Shown here piece by piece: positions 33,371-36,706 of a stretch of DNA of 36,706 bases. Within the stretch, counting starts at the first letter, position 1. Each line of letters opens with the position of its first letter. A program made the translations under genes and the position numbers. Source of the stretch: an uncultured Porphyromonadaceae bacterium (GTDB lineage Bacteria; Bacteroidota; Bacteroidia; Bacteroidales; Muribaculaceae); the NCBI GenBank assembly GCA_905202215.1, contig CAJKRG010000027.1:1-36706 (forward strand). Direction: 5' to 3'. Under the pieces are notes generated by a model that saw nothing but the letters and a program-made list of their open reading frames with translations, was not told where the DNA came from and did no database searches.

Positions 33371-34377
33371 TTCTTGAGTCCGATTGCCTGATTGCAGGTG
33401 ATGATGATGGTTTTGTAGATGTCTTCAGGGAAGCAGCCGCGTGAAAGATCGTTGACAGGAGCAGCCAGACCCTGGAGCACGGGGCCTACGGCCTGTACTC
33501 CGCCAAGACGCTGCACGAGCTTATAGGCGATATTGCCGACCTCGAGGTTGGGGAACACGAGTACATTGGCACGGCCGCTGAGAGGACTGTTGGGTGCCTT
33601 GCTGCTGGCCACGGAAGGCACGATGGCGGCATCTGCCTGAAGTTCGCCGTCGAGGATAAGCGACGGATCGAGCTTACGGGCAAGTTCGGTAGCCTCGATG
33701 ACTTTGTCGACGCGCTCGCTCTTGGCCGAACCTTTGGTTGAGAACGAAAGTATAGCAACGCGAGGCTCTATGCCGGCGATATCGCGTGCGGTACGTGCGG
33801 CAGCCACAGCGATCTGGGCAAGCTCGGGAGCGGTCGGCTCGGGAACCACAGCGCAGTCGGCGAATACGAGGATATCGTTTGTGCCGAATTTAGAGCCTTT
33901 CGGCAGAAGCATGATGAAAGCACCGGATACGACACTGATTCCGGGCACGGTCTTGATGACCTGGAATGCGGCACGGAGCACATTTCCGGTAGTGTTCATA
34001 GCACCGGCAACCTGTCCGTCGGCATCACCGGCCTTCACCATAAGGCAGCCGAGATAGAGAGGATTGGCGGTTGTGAGACGGGCCTCTTCCATGGTTATGC
34101 CTTTGCTCTTACGGAGTTCGTAGAAGAGGGGGGCGTAACGGTCGATAACGCTTTCGTCGGCGGGATCTACAATTGTGGCTTTGCCGATATTCTCGAGTTT
34201 GAGTTCCTTAGCCATACCAAGGATATCGGCGGGGTTGCCTATGAGGATAATCCGGGCGAGACCTTCGGCGAGAATGCGGTCGGCAGCCGTGAGGGTTCGC
34301 GGTTCAAGACCTTCGGGAAGCACTATACGCTGCGGCGCCGCTTTGGCGGCAGCGGTGAGCTGTTCGAAAAGTTCCAT
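33367..34377 (-). CDS. pta: Phosphate acetyltransferase
   Basis: A 336-residue short-form enzyme that converts acetyl-CoA and phosphate to acetyl phosphate for AckA. It consists of the catalytic PTA_PTB domain only, without the N-terminal regulatory region of the long enterobacterial form. Family stretches include RIVLPEGLEPRTLTAADRIL at the start and, later, LSFSTKGSAKS, DGELQADAA, NVLVFPNLEVGNIAYKL and the C-terminal GPVLQGLAAPVNDLSRGC. First gene of the pta-ackA operon, with a -7 element 37 bases upstream of its ATG. Confidence 0.97.
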   Translation of the reverse strand: MELFEQLTAAAKAAPQRIVLPEGLEPRTLTAADRILAEGLARIILIGNPADILGMAKELKLENIGKATIVDPADESVIDRYAPLFYELRKSKGITMEEARLTTANPLYLGCLMVKAGDADGQVAGAMNTTGNVLRAAFQVIKTVPGISVVSGAFIMLLPKGSKFGTNDILVFADCAVVPEPTAPELAQIAVAAARTARDIAGIEPRVAILSFSTKGSAKSERVDKVIEATELARKLDPSLILDGELQADAAIVPSVASSKAPNSPLSGRANVLVFPNLEVGNIAYKLVQRLGGVQAVGPVLQGLAAPVNDLSRGCFPEDIYKTIIITCNQAIGLKK

Positions 34378-34414
34378 TTTATGTGTTTTAAATAGTCTTT
34401 TATTTAATAATACG

Positions 34415-34422
34415 CAAAAGTA
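34415..34422 (-). promoter_or_regulatory. Putative -7 element of pta-ackA
   Basis: On the minus strand TACTTTTG matches TAnnTTTG within the 104-base gap between thiD and pta. No clear -33 match was found. Confidence 0.5.
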
Positions 34423-34481
34423 CTAATTTCAGCTCAATTATGTGACACGGAAAACGAAGAATTATCGTCGGGACGATGCGC

Positions 34482-35300
34482 TTACTGCCACCAGGCGTGG
34501 AAGTGATGGACGGGCCCATGACCGTGGCCGATTTCATAAGAAGCGCCGGCCCCGATAGCCGCGGCAATATAATCTTTGGCAGCACGGGCGGCATCGTCGA
34601 GCGACATACCTTTCGCCAGTGCGGCCGCAAAAGCCGATGAAAGCGTACAGCCTGTACCGTGGGTATTCACCGTCGCGAGCCTTTTCGATTTCAATTCGGT
34701 CGTGACACCTGTTTCGGCGTTGTAAAATATATCGATCAGTTCATCGTCGTGAAGATGACCGGCCTTGAGGAACACCGAGACTCCGCTACAAAGGCCCGAA
34801 AGCTCGCGGGCGGCTTCAGGAAGAGCGTCCTGACCGTCGATGGGATGGCCCAGAAGGAGTTCGGCTTCGGGTATATTCGGCGTTATGACCCTTACGGCAG
34901 GGATCAGCTCGTCGCGCAGAGTGGCCACTGCATCCTGCTCAAGAAGAGGATCGCCCGAGGTTGCGACCATGACAGGATCGAGCACGATATTACGGATATC
35001 ATAAGCTGCAAGAGTATCGCGCACGGCACGTATCAGTTCTGACGAATGCAGCATACCGATTTTTATGGCATCAGTACCTATATCGTCGAGAACAGAGCGG
35101 ATCTGTCCTTTGACAAACTCTACCGGTATGGGATGTACGCCTGTGACACCGACGGTGTTTTCGTCGACAACAGCCACAACCACTGTGGTGCCGTAGCAGC
35201 CGAGAGCCGAGAAAGTCTTAAGATCGGCCTGAAGCCCTGCGCCACCGCTCGGGTCGCTACCGGCGATGGTAAGCGCCCTGCAATATTTCTTTCCTGTCAT
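34482..35300 (-). CDS. thiD: Hydroxymethylpyrimidine/phosphomethylpyrimidine kinase
   Basis: A 272-residue ribokinase-fold enzyme that phosphorylates HMP and HMP-phosphate in thiamine synthesis or salvage. The start AGSDPSGGAGLQADLKTFSA, the central VLDPVMVATSGDPLL and ITPNIPEAELLLG, and the anion-hole region NTHGTGCTLSSAFAA with the catalytic Cys are family hallmarks. It overlaps the tenA stop by four bases (35297-35300). With tenA upstream it forms a pyrimidine salvage module. The rest of the thiamine pathway is not in this window. Confidence 0.96.
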   Translation of the reverse strand: MTGKKYCRALTIAGSDPSGGAGLQADLKTFSALGCYGTTVVVAVVDENTVGVTGVHPIPVEFVKGQIRSVLDDIGTDAIKIGMLHSSELIRAVRDTLAAYDIRNIVLDPVMVATSGDPLLEQDAVATLRDELIPAVRVITPNIPEAELLLGHPIDGQDALPEAARELSGLCSGVSVFLKAGHLHDDELIDIFYNAETGVTTELKSKRLATVNTHGTGCTLSSAFAAALAKGMSLDDAARAAKDYIAAAIGAGASYEIGHGHGPVHHFHAWWQ

Positions 35301-35947
35301 ACACCCCAGAGATTTAATTTGTAAGCGCTATCCCAGAAGAGCCATTCCATATTGGCGGCTTCGCAGAAAGCCTCGGTCATGGCACGGCGCACCGCCGGCG
35401 TGGCATTTCCGGCGAGATCGTCGCATATGGAGATGGCCAGATTATTACTTGCCTCGAAAGCCGGATCGCCATAGCAGTCGATCCATGCCTTATAGGGGTT
35501 GCCGTCACCGCTCTGACTGCGATATATTGTCTCGCCTACCTCCTTGTATACCCAGAAGCAGGGAAGAATAGCAGCCGCCGCCACTTCGACAGGAGCGAAA
35601 GCATGCGATTTAAGCCACGATGTATACAGATTGCAAGCCGTGCTCATATGTATATCGTCAAGGCTTTCACCCTGCATATAGACCTCGTGAAGCGCTTTTT
35701 CGACGGCCACACCGTCGGCCGCGAAAGCGATGAAAGCGGCGGCATGGTCATTGCGGTCAAGACGAGATGCTATATTGGCAAGCACCCGGAAATACTCGGC
35801 GATATAAAGCGAATCCTGTCGGATATAGAAAAGAAATTTATCGCGCGGAAGAGTGCCGTCGGCGAGTTCCTTTATAAAAGGAAGTTCGAGTATCCTGTTA
35901 TATGTCGGAAGCGCTGCCTCCCAGGCTTCCTGGCTCCATTTTTTCAT
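35297..35947 (-). CDS. tenA: TenA-family aminopyrimidine aminohydrolase (thiaminase II)
   Basis: A 216-residue all-helical enzyme that salvages the pyrimidine of degraded thiamine by hydrolysing aminopyrimidines to HMP, the substrate of ThiD. The active-site Cys is in AILPCFWVYKEVG and matches the TenA-C subgroup; the catalytic Glu is in NMEWLFWDSAYKL near the C terminus. The early LPRDKFLFYIRQDSLYIAEY helix is also typical. Overlaps of four bases with both neighbours show tight coupling. Confidence 0.94.
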   Translation of the reverse strand: MKKWSQEAWEAALPTYNRILELPFIKELADGTLPRDKFLFYIRQDSLYIAEYFRVLANIASRLDRNDHAAAFIAFAADGVAVEKALHEVYMQGESLDDIHMSTACNLYTSWLKSHAFAPVEVAAAAILPCFWVYKEVGETIYRSQSGDGNPYKAWIDCYGDPAFEASNNLAISICDDLAGNATPAVRRAMTEAFCEAANMEWLFWDSAYKLNLWGV

Positions 35948-36642
35948 TTTACAGCTTTTATTGCAACATAGTCGCCACGGTCGTAACCGTCGACGGGCTG
36001 TTCTTCGATGTTATCGGAATAGAGAGGATGAGATGTCAGTGTCTGGGCGAAAGTCAGGTCTTTAAATCCTGCTGCCTCAAGCATCTCTATTTTTTCAGCC
36101 GTGGTGCGCCAGCGTGCCACCTCGACAAACTCGATAGGATAGGGATTGGGAGGATAGCAGCCTTCGAGAAGGGGATGATTCCATGTGCCGAGAGCTTTGG
36201 CGAGATTATAGAGGATACCATAGGAGCTTTCCTTCGGCACGTCGATGAGAACGATCCGTCCGCCGGGCTTCAAGGCTTCATAAGCTTTTACGAGTACACC
36301 GGCGAGGCCGTCGATGTAGCTCGGAGTGCCGTTGAAAAGTATGGTGTCATAGTCACCGCAGCCGAAATCGGCCTCTTCGGCAGTCGCTATGGTGACCGAT
36401 ACACCCCGCTTGCGGGCGATCTCGGCCATAGCCGGAGACGGTTCAATGCCGTCGCGTATGTCGATATCGCGCTCCTCACGCAGTATCTTCTCGAACAGAC
36501 CGCTTCCGCAGCCCACCGAGAGAATACGACCGGCATCTTTCAGAACCGAAGCCACGAGATTGACTTCGGAATAGAGCACATTGCGGTTCTCAAGGAACCA
36601 CGCGTCATATTGCGACGCGTATTCGTCGAATCCTTTTCCCAT
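35944..36642 (-). CDS. SAM-dependent methyltransferase (class I), coupled to tenA-thiD
   Basis: A 232-residue methyltransferase. Motif I is ILSVGCGSGLFEKIL (about residues 39-53); the acidic residue after the second strand appears in GIEPSPAM; motif post-I/II reads YDTILFNGTPSYID, and LKPGGRIVLIDVP closes the core. The C-terminal part ends in a small beta region. It starts the operon and overlaps tenA by four bases (35944-35947). Its substrate is unknown. Coupling to thiamine salvage suggests a pyrimidine or thiazole-like substrate, or a shared regulatory need, but this is inference. No TPP riboswitch fits in the 64 bases left upstream. Confidence 0.85.
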   Translation of the reverse strand: MGKGFDEYASQYDAWFLENRNVLYSEVNLVASVLKDAGRILSVGCGSGLFEKILREERDIDIRDGIEPSPAMAEIARKRGVSVTIATAEEADFGCGDYDTILFNGTPSYIDGLAGVLVKAYEALKPGGRIVLIDVPKESSYGILYNLAKALGTWNHPLLEGCYPPNPYPIEFVEVARWRTTAEKIEMLEAAGFKDLTFAQTLTSHPLYSDNIEEQPVDGYDRGDYVAIKAVK

Positions 36643-36647
36643 CAGTA

Positions 36648-36703
36648 ATTAAGAGGTTGTTTAATAACATATGTGAAAACACAGGCCAAAAAGTCGGAGA
36701 TGG
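36648..36703 (+). repeat. Dispersed repeat, end copy D
   Basis: It starts ATTAAGAGGTTGTT (identical to copy E), continues TAATAACATATGTGAA (identical to 3527-3542) and ends in the 22-base block 36682-36703 that matches 34-55 in inverted orientation. It lies six bases upstream of the methyltransferase start, and the window ends three bases beyond it. Confidence 0.75.
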
Positions 36704-36706
36704 ATT

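Noticed and set aside
1..36706. Matching ends as a sign of a complete circular plasmid or phage
   Set aside because: The end match is inverted, not direct, and the gene content is chromosomal (carB, pta-ackA, thiD); a repeat-caused contig break explains it better.
36643..36706. TPP riboswitch upstream of the methyltransferase-tenA-thiD operon
   Set aside because: The visible 64 bases contain the dispersed repeat and no CUGAGA-type thi-box element; one could only lie beyond the window.
1..36706. tRNA or rRNA genes
   Set aside because: I saw no cloverleaf-like stretch or rRNA signature in the intergenic gaps, all of which are under 200 bases.

Overview
This window looks like a chromosomal contig from a GC-rich member of the Bacteroidales, most plausibly a Muribaculaceae-like gut bacterium. 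The evidence is protein style and promoter style. Secreted proteins end in a type IX secretion (T9SS) sorting domain or a shorter related tail. The set also includes a DUF3800 protein, an SPFH/ribbon-helix-helix pair and a short-form Pta with AckA. Many genes are preceded by the Bacteroidota -7 element TAnnTTTG. There is no rRNA or other phylogenetic marker gene, so the family-level assignment is an inference. Both ends run into the same repeat in inverted orientation, which suggests the assembly broke at a multicopy sequence.

Layout. (1) 1-877: end repeat and an AT-rich DUF3800 gene. (2) 948-19003, all on the minus strand: an 18-kb block. Reading with transcription, it holds a membrane-fusion protein, two FtsX/MacB-type permeases, one ABC ATPase, two more permeases and a TolC-like outer-membrane protein. 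These are followed by a 1402-residue subtilisin-like protease with a dockerin domain, a 774-residue protein with three cohesin-like modules, a sigma-54 activator (NtrC family) and its histidine kinase. (3) 19148-22409, plus strand: a secreted propeller-like protein coupled to a glycerophosphodiester phosphodiesterase, then a polysaccharide flippase. (4) 22509-27598, plus strand: carB and a secreted CotH-type protein. (5) 27608-31331, minus strand: SPFH membrane protein, ribbon-helix-helix protein, AspT-type transporter and a small outer-membrane barrel. (6) 31518-32081, plus strand: a small AT-rich membrane protein. (7) 32165-36642, minus strand: pta-ackA, and a methyltransferase-tenA-thiD thiamine salvage operon. 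No intergenic stretch exceeds 300 bases.

The most interesting region is 3589-19003. The exporter and the NtrY/NtrC-like pair fit a tripartite efflux system controlled by sigma-54, and a candidate -24/-12 element with an upstream palindrome lies before its first gene. Between the exporter and the regulators sit two secreted genes one base apart: a dockerin-bearing protease with an intact Asp-His-Ser triad, and a multi-cohesin-like protein. Together they suggest a small cell-surface protease assembly. Its putative promoter has nine consecutive G residues inside the -33/-7 spacer, so it could be phase variable. The middle of the protease gene is visibly AT-rich, as if a segment had been exchanged. 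Function, partner binding and regulation are inferences from sequence alone.
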